Source: JANXQE01 sp035651635
Lineage (GTDB): Bacteria > Verrucomicrobiota > Verrucomicrobiia > Limisphaerales > UBA8199
Length of the DNA: 34,297 nucleotides
Direction of reading: 5' to 3'
Assembly (NCBI GenBank): GCA_035651635.1
Contig: DASRFK010000299.1
Coordinates: forward strand, 1 to 34,297
This document shows positions 1 through 8,280 of the stretch, piece after piece (within the stretch, counting starts at the first letter, position 1; each line of letters starts with the position of its first letter). Below the pieces are notes generated by a model. The model searched no databases. It was not told where the DNA came from and was given only the letters and a program-made list of their open reading frames with translations. The translations under genes were made by a program, and so were the position numbers.

Positions 1-1143
1 GACCTGGGCCCAGTAATCGGCTCCGCCTCCGGGGCTCGGATCAAGAATGCGCGCGTCACCCGCCAAGGCAGCGGTGTATTGCACCGCGCCAATATCCGTC
101 ACCGCCGACAGACCATTCCCGAAAAAATCGACGGAAGGCACTTGGGTCGGATTAGCCATGCCACTGGCCGGACTCGCGGCACTCAGCCAGTACAACCCGG
201 CGCTGCTGTTAACGAAACCCGGATCGCTTTGCACGACGTCGTGCGGTCCGGCCGGGGATTCGGGCACGTTTGCCAGGTTATAATCCGGCAGGATTTGTGC
301 CCCGTCGGCTGCCGAAATGACGGCACTGCCTGAGCCGGCCATCAGGATGTTGTTGGTCAACCGCAGTGTTCCATAATGGGCAATGAGGCTGCTGTTGCCT
401 GATGAGAGCATCGTATTGTTGAACACGTAATTGGTTTGTCCCGAAGGTGACCAAACGGTCAAGGCGGCTCCGTTTCCGTAGATAATATTCTCGTAGACCG
501 CACACTCGGCACTGCTCACGGGTGGCGTCTCATAGAGCTGGCATCCCCAGCCCTGGTTATAGCGAACTACGTTTGCCCGCACGATGCAGTTGGTGCCGCT
601 TAAAGCAATCCCGTTCCCACCGGTGCTGCCGGCTCCATTACTTTCGACCAGGTTGCGTTCGACCAGGGTGCCGGAGCCTAACCTGGCTGACAGGCCGCTG
701 CCGGCGCAGTCGTGGACCCAGCAGTTGCGGATGACGCAGTTGGCGCCTCTTAAACTAATGCCGTCCATCGAGCTGCCGTAAACCTCGACCCCATCGAGGG
801 TCACATTTTCGACATTCGCGTCGGCCCAGATGCCCGGGACTCCGGGAGAGCCCGCCACTCGGGCCGCCCATTTGGTTTGTGAAACAATCTTGGTCCCTGG
901 ACGGCTAATTTCGATGCTTGGATAGCTTCCGGGCAAAAGTGAAATGATGGTGGTTGGCCCAGCCTGCGACAGGGCATAGCTCAAAGACCAGGGAGTGCTC
1001 GGCGAGGCGCCATCGTTTGAAGGACTGCCAACGGGACTGGCGTAGCGTAGGATTCCAAAATTCAGCGGAGCCCCTGGTCGGCTGCCGGCAAATCCCACCA
1101 ACGCAGTCAGGACCACTAGGGAGGCGAGGGCGGCCTGTTTCAT
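1..1143 (-). CDS. Secreted right-handed beta-helix repeat protein (C-terminus cut by window edge)
   Basis: An open minus-strand frame runs without a stop from the ATG at 1141-1143 to base 1, giving 381 codons and no C-terminus. The N-terminus (MKQAALASLVVLTALVGFAG) looks like a Sec signal peptide. From about residue 95 there are repeated short rungs with Asn/Cys/Val patterns, for example NCVIRNCWVHDCAGSG, NCIVRANVVRYNQGWG, ECAVYENIIYGNG and TLRLTNNILMAGSG. This is the spacing of pectate-lyase-type parallel beta-helix (PbH1) repeats. The frame then passes through DIGAVQY, a common end to such helices, and continues out of the window. Beta-helix proteins bind or cleave polysaccharides, and its place downstream of the exopolysaccharide genes fits that, but no catalytic residues can be assigned. 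The next upstream in-frame stop is at 1213-1215, with no other ATG between it and the chosen start. Confidence 0.85.
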   Translation of the reverse strand, partial: MKQAALASLVVLTALVGFAGSRPGAPLNFGILRYASPVGSPSNDGASPSTPWSLSYALSQAGPTTIISLLPGSYPSIEISRPGTKIVSQTKWAARVAGSPGVPGIWADANVENVTLDGVEVYGSSMDGISLRGANCVIRNCWVHDCAGSGLSARLGSGTLVERNLVESNGAGSTGGNGIALSGTNCIVRANVVRYNQGWGCQLYETPPVSSAECAVYENIIYGNGAALTVWSPSGQTNYVFNNTMLSSGNSSLIAHYGTLRLTNNILMAGSGSAVISAADGAQILPDYNLANVPESPAGPHDVVQSDPGFVNSSAGLYWLSAASPASGMANPTQVPSVDFFGNGLSAVTDIGAVQYTAALAGDARILDPSPGGGADYWAQV

Positions 1144-1672
1144 TGCTTTTCGCAGGTATTCAATTCCGCGGCGAACGGAAGTACCGAAGCAAAAAGCAGG
1201 CCAGGGACTTTCTTATGGTCTTGTCCTAAACTGCATCGTATTGGTGTAATCGAACTTGCGCCTGAATTCCAACTGTTCACCCCTTCCTTTTACCAGGGGT
1301 GAACACCCCAGGGCGACTAGGATCTTCCTTGGAAATGCGCTCCCGCTCCCCGCATTCGAGCCGAGGCCAAAGACAGGACAAGGGGTCCACTTCTGATGCA
1401 TTGGAATTGAGTCCCCGCCAAGCAATCAGGCCTTTAGATTCCTGGACCCAAGGACGTTTGGGTGGTTCCGGGAGGGGGAAACGGCACGATACACTTCGTG
1501 CCGGTCAATTCGCCGGCGCCAACGCGCTGGGCGGATTTCCAAAAGCATCTGTGTATTCCCACACAGCCCGTAATATGTTCACTCCTGAAAGGGCAATTGG
1601 CCTAATCGGAGCTGTTCGCCAATGAGGCCAAGGGCCCCTCTCGGCTAATTCCGCGCTTGAAAGTCAGATCAG
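1144..1672. other. Intergenic region upstream of the beta-helix gene
   Basis: About 530 bases lie between the Wzc-like gene and the beta-helix gene. Short open frames here show no recognisable protein and no supporting start context, so I call no gene. The region holds a 9-bp perfect inverted repeat at 1275-1304 (separate entry) and a weaker 7-bp one (TTGGCCT 1597-1603, AGGCCAA 1625-1631). The beta-helix gene probably has its own promoter here, but no convincing -35/-10 pair could be picked. Confidence 0.5.
1275..1309. promoter_or_regulatory. Nested inverted repeats, possible operator or mutually exclusive hairpins
   Basis: GTTCACCCC (1275-1283) and GGGGTGAAC (1296-1304) are perfect 9-bp complements around a 12-nt loop. 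The right arm can also pair with the next six bases: GGGGTG (1296-1301) against CACCCC (1304-1309). The two pairings exclude each other. The site is 130-165 bp upstream of the beta-helix start on its transcribed side. A protein-binding operator is equally possible. Confidence 0.4.
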
Positions 1673-3895
1673 TCAGCCCGCCTGACGGTAGTCTCGACTG
1701 TACCGGTAGTAGTAGTCGGAGGAGGGAGCCGCACGATTATAAACCAGCCCCAGGATTCTTACACGACGCTTGCGCAATCGATCCAGGGCTTCACGGACCA
1801 TTCGTGAATAGGTGTACGAAGCACGTACCACCATGAAAACACCGTCGGCTTTCGTCGCCAGGCCAATGGCATCATCGGTCGCGAGCATCGGAGGACTGTC
1901 GATGAGCACATAGTCATATTGAGCCGACAGCTCCCGAAGCAAGCTGTCGGCACGATTGCCCAGCAACAGTTCGCCACTGCTATCCCCGGACTCTCCGCCA
2001 GGAAGCAAAAATAGCCTGGTCGAAGCGGATTCGACCCCGGATTCCGGAAGCAGTGCCGGGGGGACTTGCACCGGCACGATGGCCTTGCCAGCCGGCAGGC
2101 CGTCCGTGAGCACTTCCCGCAACCCTGGTTTAAGGCTGACCTCAAAAATCCTGTGCAGGGAGCTCCGCCTCAGGTCGGCGTCCACCAGCAAGACCCGCGA
2201 ACCGGACATTGCCAGGGAGGCCGCCAAATGCGCCGCTACGGTGCTCTTGCCCTCCTTGGGAACGGAACTGGTAAAGAGGATCATCCGCGGACGCGCGGAC
2301 TCATCGAACATGAAAAACAAAGACGAACGCAGGCTGCGAAAGGATTCGACAAATGCATGTCGTTCTTCCGGCTGCCGCAACATGCGCCGCCCGTTGGTTA
2401 GAAGATTCAGGCGGGTCTCGGGAATTTGTCCGACGACTTCCTCCGGAAGCTGATAGGTCAGTTCGGCCGCGGAAATGAACCGGTCGTCGACCGTCTCAAG
2501 CAAAACCAACAGGCCCATCCCGACCAATACCGCCAAGACCACCCCGCCGGCGCCAAGTTCAATTTTGGGCAGGAGCGAGCGGCGCGCTGGACCCGCAGGC
2601 GCCAGTGGACTCAGCGGTTCCTGGTCCAGACTTCGGTTGAGATCGACTGTTTGGACCATCCCAAGCAACCGGTCATAGAGCGCTTGCGAACGCTGAAGTT
2701 CCTGCTTCAAACGCTCATGCTCCGCCAGTTTGCTGCTGGCTGCGACCGCGTTACTTTCCCAGGCGTGATGCTGGCTCTCCAGGCTCTCGATTTGCAGCTC
2801 AAGGGATTTTTTCCGGTTTTCCATTTGGGCCAGGGCGCGTTGTCCCCCGGCGGTCTTGAGCGTATTGAGCAGTTGTTCCAAACCGGAGATTTCCTGGTTC
2901 AGTTTCACCATCTTGGAATGCGACGGCCGCAGCACCTTGGCGAACTCATCCCGTTTGGCCTTGAGCAGCTCCACTTGTTGCAGAGCCTGGTAATACGCCG
3001 CCTCTGCCGGTTGGGTGGCGGCCGCCGCCGCCCGGGCCGCGCGTTCCCCCGGCAATGGCACATCGGAAAAGCTGTTTTGCTCCGTCCGCGAAGCGTCGGT
3101 GAACTGCTCCGGCGTAAGCGTCTCGAGCAAACGATGCTCGGTCCGCAAGTCAGACAACAGCTCGTCCAGTTTTGACAAGTGACTGCCCGCGCTCAGCCCG
3201 TGTTCGGTCAGGTAGGCAATATTGTTGGATTTTTCGAATGCGATGAGCTCGGCCTGTTGTTGCTTGGACTGTGTTTCGACATCTTTGAGTTGCTCGGAAA
3301 TGCCGGACAGCGCACCCGCGGAGGCTTGTTGGTGCGCGCCGTTTTTAAGCTGCAAGTACTCATCCATCACGGCGTTGAGAAAGGCTTGAGTTGCCTCCGG
3401 GTTGCGTCCTTTGGTTTCCAGGCTCAGCACCGAATGCTTGGGTGAGCTGACCACACTCAGTTCGAAGGGGATGTTCTCCGGGGACACATTGGTTCCCAGA
3501 GCAGCGAGTTCGGGAAACCTCGGCGCAATTTTTTGAAAAGCGCGCAGCTGGATGGCGGGGCTCTTCAGCAACTCACCCTGCGTGCTCATGTAACTGGACA
3601 TCTCTTCGAAGAAAGGCCGCTCACCGCCGGGCAAAGCCAGGCGGGCTGTCAGCCACATGATCGCCTGAGAACGGAACACGGCAGGTTTCATCACGGCGTA
3701 CACCACGGCCGGACCTCCCAGGAGCAGCAACGACAAGACCGGTATCCACCAGCGTTTGCGCAGCGCGGTCCGGTACCGCTCAAATTGGAATCGCAGCGCG
3801 TTTGCCGCAGAAAAATGGTCCGCCGGCTGAATAGCCGATGGCTCCTCGATTTGCAGATCGTGTGAGGAAATGATGGGCCGCAGGTCTCGGTTCAT
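1673..3895 (-). CDS. Wzc-like polysaccharide co-polymerase with tyrosine autokinase domain
   Basis: This 740-residue inner-membrane protein combines a Wzz chain-length domain with a bacterial tyrosine kinase. A first membrane segment lies near residues 48-68 (WWIPVLSLLLLGGPAVVYAV), followed by a long periplasmic part with coiled-coil stretches. A second membrane segment is near 445-470. The cytosolic kinase has Walker A (SSVPKEGKST, about 540-550), Walker A' (VLLVDADLRRSS) and Walker B (YDYVLIDSPP, about 660). The tail holds a tyrosine cluster (DYYYRYSRDY), the usual autophosphorylation site. In this family phosphorylation cycling controls assembly of the export machine with a Wza-like partner, which is encoded 68 bp upstream. 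The start is the ATG at 3893-3895. It is the last gene of the araC-barrel-wza-wzc series. Confidence 0.93.
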   Translation of the reverse strand: MNRDLRPIISSHDLQIEEPSAIQPADHFSAANALRFQFERYRTALRKRWWIPVLSLLLLGGPAVVYAVMKPAVFRSQAIMWLTARLALPGGERPFFEEMSSYMSTQGELLKSPAIQLRAFQKIAPRFPELAALGTNVSPENIPFELSVVSSPKHSVLSLETKGRNPEATQAFLNAVMDEYLQLKNGAHQQASAGALSGISEQLKDVETQSKQQQAELIAFEKSNNIAYLTEHGLSAGSHLSKLDELLSDLRTEHRLLETLTPEQFTDASRTEQNSFSDVPLPGERAARAAAAATQPAEAAYYQALQQVELLKAKRDEFAKVLRPSHSKMVKLNQEISGLEQLLNTLKTAGGQRALAQMENRKKSLELQIESLESQHHAWESNAVAASSKLAEHERLKQELQRSQALYDRLLGMVQTVDLNRSLDQEPLSPLAPAGPARRSLLPKIELGAGGVVLAVLVGMGLLVLLETVDDRFISAAELTYQLPEEVVGQIPETRLNLLTNGRRMLRQPEERHAFVESFRSLRSSLFFMFDESARPRMILFTSSVPKEGKSTVAAHLAASLAMSGSRVLLVDADLRRSSLHRIFEVSLKPGLREVLTDGLPAGKAIVPVQVPPALLPESGVESASTRLFLLPGGESGDSSGELLLGNRADSLLRELSAQYDYVLIDSPPMLATDDAIGLATKADGVFMVVRASYTYSRMVREALDRLRKRRVRILGLVYNRAAPSSDYYYRYSRDYRQAG

Positions 3896-3963
3896 AGGCC
3901 GGAAAGTGTTTGTATCAAATCAGAAAAACAGGCAAACCCCGCTGATCAAGGCTCGGCACTGAA

Positions 3964-4761
3964 CTAAAAATTCACCGCCCTCGCGGGCACGTATATCAAG
4001 TCCTCCGGTTCGACGGACACATCTTTTTCGGTCTGCCCTTTTTGCCATATATCAGCAATATTAATGACGAAGGTCCGTCCCGGCTTGCCGTTGCCTCTAC
4101 CACGCACCAGGCGCACTTGCTTCTTATCGGCGTAATCGGTAAAACCTCCGGCTCCCATGATGGCTCGGCTTACCGTCCAGGTTTCGCCGGCGGGTATTTC
4201 CTGCGGCCCGGCCGTACGGACCTGGCCGGCCAGGTAAACGCGGCGGCCGCTTATGGTTTTATTGAGTGACTGAATCCCGACAATGACAGTGGCGTGATAG
4301 TACGTGGTCTGTTCGAGTCTCTCTTTGAGCTCGAAGGCCAGCTCTTTGCAGGTTTTTCCAGTCACTTTGACCAGGCCCAGCTCCGGAACATCCAACTCGC
4401 CGGCGTCCGTTATGGCCAAAGCCTTGGGATCCTCCTGATCCTCCAGAACCCTGAAAATGACCGTATCGCCCACCGCCAGTTTCTGTTTGGCGTCCAGGCC
4501 ATCCATTATCCCCCCTGAGTATATCATGGGCGAAGTTCCTCCGGACTGTGCCGTGGGAGCCTGGGCGTCGTTGGTGCCCGCGGTCGTGGCAAGCTGCTCA
4601 TCAGCAGCGATGCCCCGGAGGCAAAGGAAACAAATAGCCAATACAACCGCACCGGCGCTCCGCCGCTGGCCTGGGGCAGGTCTCCCATCGGCCCTTCGTT
4701 GTCGTTGCCGGCCTTCTCCAACCTGCAAAGCACGAACATTCCCGTTCAAGCGATCTTTCAT
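3964..4761 (-). CDS. Wza-like polysaccharide export protein (Poly_export/SLBB)
   Basis: This protein belongs to the outer-membrane polysaccharide export family. After a basic N-terminus comes a hydrophobic stretch (AGAVVLAICFLCLRGIAA) that acts as a signal sequence. A Poly_export domain follows, starting at KLAVGDTVIFRVLEDQEDP, and then an SLBB-like segment (RRVYLAGQVRTAGPQEIPAG) ending in EDLIYVPARAVNF. Such proteins form the periplasmic and outer-membrane channel that works with a Wzc-type co-polymerase, which is the next gene. I prefer the ATG at 4761. A TTG at 4773 would add four residues and overlap the TGA of the upstream gene, so coupled initiation there is possible. No clear lipobox cysteine was assigned. 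It is shorter than E. coli Wza, as is common in this group. Confidence 0.88.
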   Translation of the reverse strand: MKDRLNGNVRALQVGEGRQRQRRADGRPAPGQRRSAGAVVLAICFLCLRGIAADEQLATTAGTNDAQAPTAQSGGTSPMIYSGGIMDGLDAKQKLAVGDTVIFRVLEDQEDPKALAITDAGELDVPELGLVKVTGKTCKELAFELKERLEQTTYYHATVIVGIQSLNKTISGRRVYLAGQVRTAGPQEIPAGETWTVSRAIMGAGGFTDYADKKQVRLVRGRGNGKPGRTFVINIADIWQKGQTEKDVSVEPEDLIYVPARAVNF

Positions 4762-4769
4762 TTCACGTG

Positions 4770-6146
4770 TCAAAACTGATAAACGACCTCGATAAAGGCC
4801 TGGTTTTGCGAATAGCCGTGGCTTTCAATTTCGGAATCTTTCAGCCGGTAATTCCAGCCGGCATCCGTCCGCCAATGGTGGCCTAATTGATATTGCGCAC
4901 TTAGCCCGAAAAGATAGTAGGTGAATTCCTCGTGGTACAGGTTGGCCGTGGTCGATCCGAAAGATTCGTTGTAAAAATTCACCGATGCCAATGGGGTGAT
5001 GCTCAAACGGGGCCTGGGCGCCCAAGTGATGGAATAAGACAGAGTGGTTCCTTCCAGATTGGCAGCGTTGAATCCTAACTGGTTGTCATGGGCCACCGTC
5101 AGCGCTTGATGAAGGAATTGGTTGATCGTGTGCTCGACGTCGCCGTACGCGTAATAGGTATTCTCCGGCTTTAAACCGAGCGAAGCCGCCGCCGAAGAAT
5201 CGTACTGGATCCGTTCATAACCGCCGCCCACCCGCACGCTGATGAATTCGGAGGGCGTGAATTTGAGGACCGGACCAACCCGGGCGCGCCAGGTATCATA
5301 GGATGGGCTATTGGGAAAAGAGTTGAGGCTGCCGGCCGCCTCGAGTCCGACGGTAATCGCTTTAGAGGTGGCCAACATCGCGTCGGTGCTGAAAAGTTCG
5401 GACGCGTGGTCGACATAGTTAAAGACGGAATTAGCGGACCACAGGTTCTCGTGGAAATAGCCTGCGGTCATTACGAGTTGGTTTTGATCCCACGTCACGA
5501 GAGCGCCTACCCGGTTGAAGTACCGTTTAAACAGCGCTGTGTTGAACAGGTTGAAGAATTCTCCGCCAGTGTCATAGACCGGGCTTTCCTGGTAAGAGAA
5601 CTTCTCGCTGAACTTCACCCTGAAATCGCCGCTGCGCAGCGTGAAGGAAAGATCCGTGTTCGGATTGATCAACGGAACTCCGGAATTCAGCTGGGTGTTT
5701 TTCAAGTACTCGTAGTAGCCGAGGCCGATGTCGAAATGGAGGGCGTTGAACTGCCCGACCGGAAAGAGAGCTGAGATATCACACTCCGGAACTATCACGA
5801 AATCGTCGCTCGGATGGTTCTGGGTAAGAAAGACATTATCCACGTACACCAGTTTTAATCCGGCATCGAAATTCAGACCGCCCGTGCCGACCGGAATGAG
5901 GAAATGCGCCGGCTCCGCCTCGGGAATCTTTGCCAGAGCTGCGGGCTCGTTCAAAGGAGAATGACCCAACTGATAGGTCTCGGCCGAGAGGGCGACCGGA
6001 GGCGGGGAGGTTGCCTCCTGGGCGCGGGCGGCACTGGACAGCCCGAGCGTGGCCGAAACAGCCAGAAGGGCGTCAATCAACGGAGCGGGGAGCGGGCGCG
6101 GACGCCTCGCAGACACAACCACGCTCTTGGGTGAATTTGGCCTCAT
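4770..6146 (-). CDS. Outer-membrane beta-barrel protein of exopolysaccharide locus
   Basis: A 458-residue protein with an Arg/Pro-rich start, a hydrophobic core and an ARAQ signal-peptidase-like site near residue 43. The mature part consists of alternating amphipathic strands rich in Tyr, Phe, Asn and Gly, and it ends in FIEVVYQF. A terminal Phe after alternating hydrophobics is the classic outer-membrane barrel insertion signal. Similar barrels (EpsL/BBP2 type) sit in many exosortase or Wzc/Wza loci and probably help the polymer cross the outer membrane. That role is inferred from position: the araC gene ends 13 bp upstream and the Wza-like gene begins within about 10 bp downstream. The start is the ATG at 6144-6146, preceded by a purine-rich AAAGGGAA very close to it. 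Confidence 0.85.
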   Translation of the reverse strand: MRPNSPKSVVVSARRPRPLPAPLIDALLAVSATLGLSSAARAQEATSPPPVALSAETYQLGHSPLNEPAALAKIPEAEPAHFLIPVGTGGLNFDAGLKLVYVDNVFLTQNHPSDDFVIVPECDISALFPVGQFNALHFDIGLGYYEYLKNTQLNSGVPLINPNTDLSFTLRSGDFRVKFSEKFSYQESPVYDTGGEFFNLFNTALFKRYFNRVGALVTWDQNQLVMTAGYFHENLWSANSVFNYVDHASELFSTDAMLATSKAITVGLEAAGSLNSFPNSPSYDTWRARVGPVLKFTPSEFISVRVGGGYERIQYDSSAAASLGLKPENTYYAYGDVEHTINQFLHQALTVAHDNQLGFNAANLEGTTLSYSITWAPRPRLSITPLASVNFYNESFGSTTANLYHEEFTYYLFGLSAQYQLGHHWRTDAGWNYRLKDSEIESHGYSQNQAFIEVVYQF

Positions 6147-6159
6147 TTCCCTTTAGAAG

Positions 6160-7182
6160 TCACGATCCAAGGCTTTCAGTTAGCTGCAAAGGACCTGTCG
6201 ATGCGGCATTCAGAGGTGCATTTGCGCAAACCTGTTCTCGCAGTTCAAGCGGGCCGACCGAAGCCAGTGCTGCTCCCATAGCGGGCGCTGGTTGCGCCGA
6301 ACGCGCTGCTCCGGCTCGTATCCCACGCCAGGCGAGACCGGTCGAGTCCTGAGCGGCGAGTCTATCTTTACCGGGAATATTCTTTCGCCACTGCCCAGGG
6401 CTCATGCCAAATCGGCGCTTGAAGCAAGCGTTGAAATGACTGAGCTGGTTAAAACCAACCTGCTCGGCAACATGGATGATCTTGGCATTGGGATTTCGTA
6501 ACAAGGAAGCTACCTTCATCAAGCGGAGCTCCATCCTTAAATCGGCGATCGAGCTCCCGAAAAACCGATGAAACAGCCGGGTGAGGTGCCGCCGGCTGCA
6601 ACCGAAGCGCGACGCCAGCTCATCCACCGGCAGACCCAGGAATTCTTCCTCGGAAAGCTCCTCGAAAACCTGTGCCATGTGCTCCTCCGGCTGGAGGAAC
6701 CCGGGCTTCCGAGTTCGGGCATGGTCGAATTCTCTGGACAGGAGTCTTGCCGCAATAGCCAGCACTTGGGCCCGTTGGGCCAGGCTTCCCTCCGCTGGCA
6801 TCGATGCCAACAGTTTGTGGCTGGCGCGCGCCTCCGGATTGGATGGCCCATAAAGCCGTGGGTTCTCCAACCTCCCGAGCACGTCATCGAGTAAGCTCAA
6901 CTGCCCGGCATCGCAAAGCGGGAACAATTCTTCGGTGCGCAAGGAAAAACAATGAAACGCCAGGCCCCACTTGCCTGCCAAGAGACGGCAACGCACCCCC
7001 TTTTGACGTACTACCAGGGCGCTTCCTTGCTCCAGGCGTAACGTCAAGTCTTCATGATGATAAGAACCATTACTCGAGGAAACTAGAATGAACAACAAGC
7101 CGTCCTCCTGCCCCTGCCAATCCCAGATCGAGCTTCGGGCTAAGCGAACGCCTTGCACGGTCAGATAATTGTGCAATCGCAT
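6160..7182 (-). CDS. AraC-family transcriptional regulator heading the exopolysaccharide genes
   Basis: 340 residues. Residues 1-150 form a sensor-like region with a cupin-style pattern (HHEDLTLRLEQGSALVV). Residues 184-270 are the AraC DNA-binding domain with two helix-turn-helix units: VDELASRFGCSRRHLTRLF and IHVAEQVGFNQLSHFNACF. The signature end FGMSPGQWRK follows. After it comes a tail of about 70 residues rich in Ala, Gly and Pro, absent from ordinary AraC proteins and without a recognisable domain. The gene ends 13 bp before the outer-membrane barrel gene, so it is probably co-transcribed with barrel, wza-like and wzc-like genes. A candidate operator for such a protein lies at 8150-8180. 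The ligand cannot be read from sequence. The start is the ATG at 7180-7182, without a clear Shine-Dalgarno. Confidence 0.92.
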   Translation of the reverse strand: MRLHNYLTVQGVRLARSSIWDWQGQEDGLLFILVSSSNGSYHHEDLTLRLEQGSALVVRQKGVRCRLLAGKWGLAFHCFSLRTEELFPLCDAGQLSLLDDVLGRLENPRLYGPSNPEARASHKLLASMPAEGSLAQRAQVLAIAARLLSREFDHARTRKPGFLQPEEHMAQVFEELSEEEFLGLPVDELASRFGCSRRHLTRLFHRFFGSSIADLRMELRLMKVASLLRNPNAKIIHVAEQVGFNQLSHFNACFKRRFGMSPGQWRKNIPGKDRLAAQDSTGLAWRGIRAGAARSAQPAPAMGAALASVGPLELREQVCANAPLNAASTGPLQLTESLGS

Positions 7183-7531
7183 TTACGAATGCCTGGTGCG
7201 AGGTCCGGAGTCCGCTCTTCTCCTTCTGTCGACACTAGGCTACTACTACAGTTCTCAACAGCCTACCTAATTGAGAAAGGATTACTGCTCGCCCTCCGTT
7301 TTGGAATGGGGTGAATACCTAACTCCGGCTGCGGACTCTACGGATAGGTTCTGTCCGGTCGAAATCATCGGCCAAAAGGGATAGAAGCGCGTTTTAAAAC
7401 TACCAACTTGGCCAAGGGCTCCTGGGTTTGGAGTCCCGCCTTTAGGCGGTTTCGCCGCCAAAACCACTGAAGGCGGAACTCCAATCCGAATTCTAAAACA
7501 CCCTCTAAGTCCGCCTGCGCCAAAGCACCCG
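7183..7531. other. Intergenic region between NusG-like and araC genes
   Basis: About 350 bases without a credible gene. A third of it is the MITE-like element at 7382-7507. The remaining 200 bp next to the araC start should hold its promoter or an RNA leader read by the NusG-like protein. I found no match to the RfaH ops sequence and no convincing -35/-10 pair. Confidence 0.5.
7382..7507. repeat. MITE-like palindromic element, copy A
   Basis: A 126-bp unit bounded by TA dinucleotides (7382-7383 and 7506-7507). Its core has arms GGAGTCCCGCC (7430-7440) and GGCGGAACTCC (7472-7482), complementary with one mismatch. The right end reads GAATTCTAAAACACCCTCTAA; its reverse complement begins TTAGAGGGTGTTTTAGAA. 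Copies B (16642-16766) and C (8617-8744, inverted) share core, ends and length. Confidence 0.8.
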
Positions 7532-8020
7532 TCACAACGCCTCGAAATCCTCTACCTCCAGCTGGACGGCGGCTGCTTGCCCGATGAAATCCAAGCGAAG
7601 CAGAACTGTTGTTCGGCCGTACCGTTCCTCCACCCATCCTTCGAGGCCCCGCAAAGGGCCGAACTTAATCCGCACGCGCGTTCCAACACCGATCTCCGGC
7701 GCCAGAAACACCGGCACGCCACTGTTCAACGCTCCCAGGATCTCCGCAATCTGTTGAGCGAAAGTTTTTTGATCGCTTACCGTCAGAAGATTGGCGAGAT
7801 ACTCGTTTTGCAGGACAAGCTGTTTCTGACCGGGAAGCAGTTGCAAAAAAACGTAACCCGGGAACAATGGCTTTTCGAAAGTAACCCTCTTGCCTGGGTA
7901 TTTTCGAACCGATTGATAGCAGGGAAGGGTTACCGCGACGCCTCTGTCCAGGCAGAACTGCTGCAGCTTCTTCTCACAACGAGCCCGCGTATGAGCGACA
8001 AACCAAAGCAAATCAGTCAT
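7532..8020 (-). CDS. NusG/RfaH-family specialised antitermination factor
   Basis: A 162-residue protein from the ATG at 8018-8020. Residues 4-95 are an NGN domain (LLWFVAHTRARCEKKLQQF at the start, then EKPLFPGYVFLQL). Residues 111-162 are a KOW domain (GVGTRVRIKFGPLRGLEGWV). NGN domains bind RNA polymerase and KOW domains contact the ribosome, Rho or RNA. House-keeping NusG normally sits beside secE and ribosomal genes. This copy stands by an exopolysaccharide locus, like RfaH, UpxY and LoaP, which stop early termination inside long polysaccharide operons. Targeting of the downstream araC-wzc genes is inferred. An upstream ATG at 8063-8065 would add 15 residues (start MLRNDGFQPPLARRR); the family normally begins just before the W-x-V motif, so I chose the shorter form. 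Neither start has a good ribosome site. Confidence 0.9.
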   Translation of the reverse strand: MTDLLWFVAHTRARCEKKLQQFCLDRGVAVTLPCYQSVRKYPGKRVTFEKPLFPGYVFLQLLPGQKQLVLQNEYLANLLTVSDQKTFAQQIAEILGALNSGVPVFLAPEIGVGTRVRIKFGPLRGLEGWVEERYGRTTVLLRLDFIGQAAAVQLEVEDFEAL

Positions 8021-8149
8021 TCGGCGGCGCGCCAAAGGTGGTTGAAATCCGTCATTTCGCAACATAGGGAGAAGTTCTGAAGGCCGTCAAGCGGCCTGGA
8101 ATAGCTGGCAAGACCTACCGCAGTGGGCAATTTGGAGGGCTTGGCGGGA

Positions 8150-8180
8150 TGTCCCAAAAACGGCCAAATTTGTCCCATAA
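8150..8180. promoter_or_regulatory. Candidate AraC operator: direct repeats 21 bp apart
   Basis: TGTCCCA occurs at 8150-8156 and again at 8171-8177, exactly 21 bp apart. Both copies are followed by one variable base and AAA (TGTCCCANAAA). Direct repeats on one face of the helix at two-turn spacing are the arrangement bound by AraC-family proteins. The site lies between the divergent NusG-like gene (start 8020) and the small exported protein gene (start 8281), and an AraC gene lies about 1 kb away. Regulation of one or both genes is an inference. Confidence 0.5.
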
Positions 8181-8280
8181 ATAAGCAGATTCTGACGGGA
8201 AGCTTGCCTAATATACTTGCGTCGTATGCAGTTGACTGAAAGCCGTTGAGGAGTTTGAACCACCATTCGGCATAGCGAAT

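Noticed and set aside
1299..1625. 108-codon frame upstream of the Wzc-like gene
   Set aside because: No ribosome site, no signal or domain; it overlaps an inverted repeat and looks non-coding.
2426..3175. 249-codon plus-strand frame
   Set aside because: Antisense to the coiled-coil part of the Wzc-like gene, no recognisable content.
8190..8220. Sigma-70 promoter with TATACT for the small exported protein
   Set aside because: A TATACT word is present but the best -35 candidate matches the consensus at only half its positions, so it is not listed as a feature.
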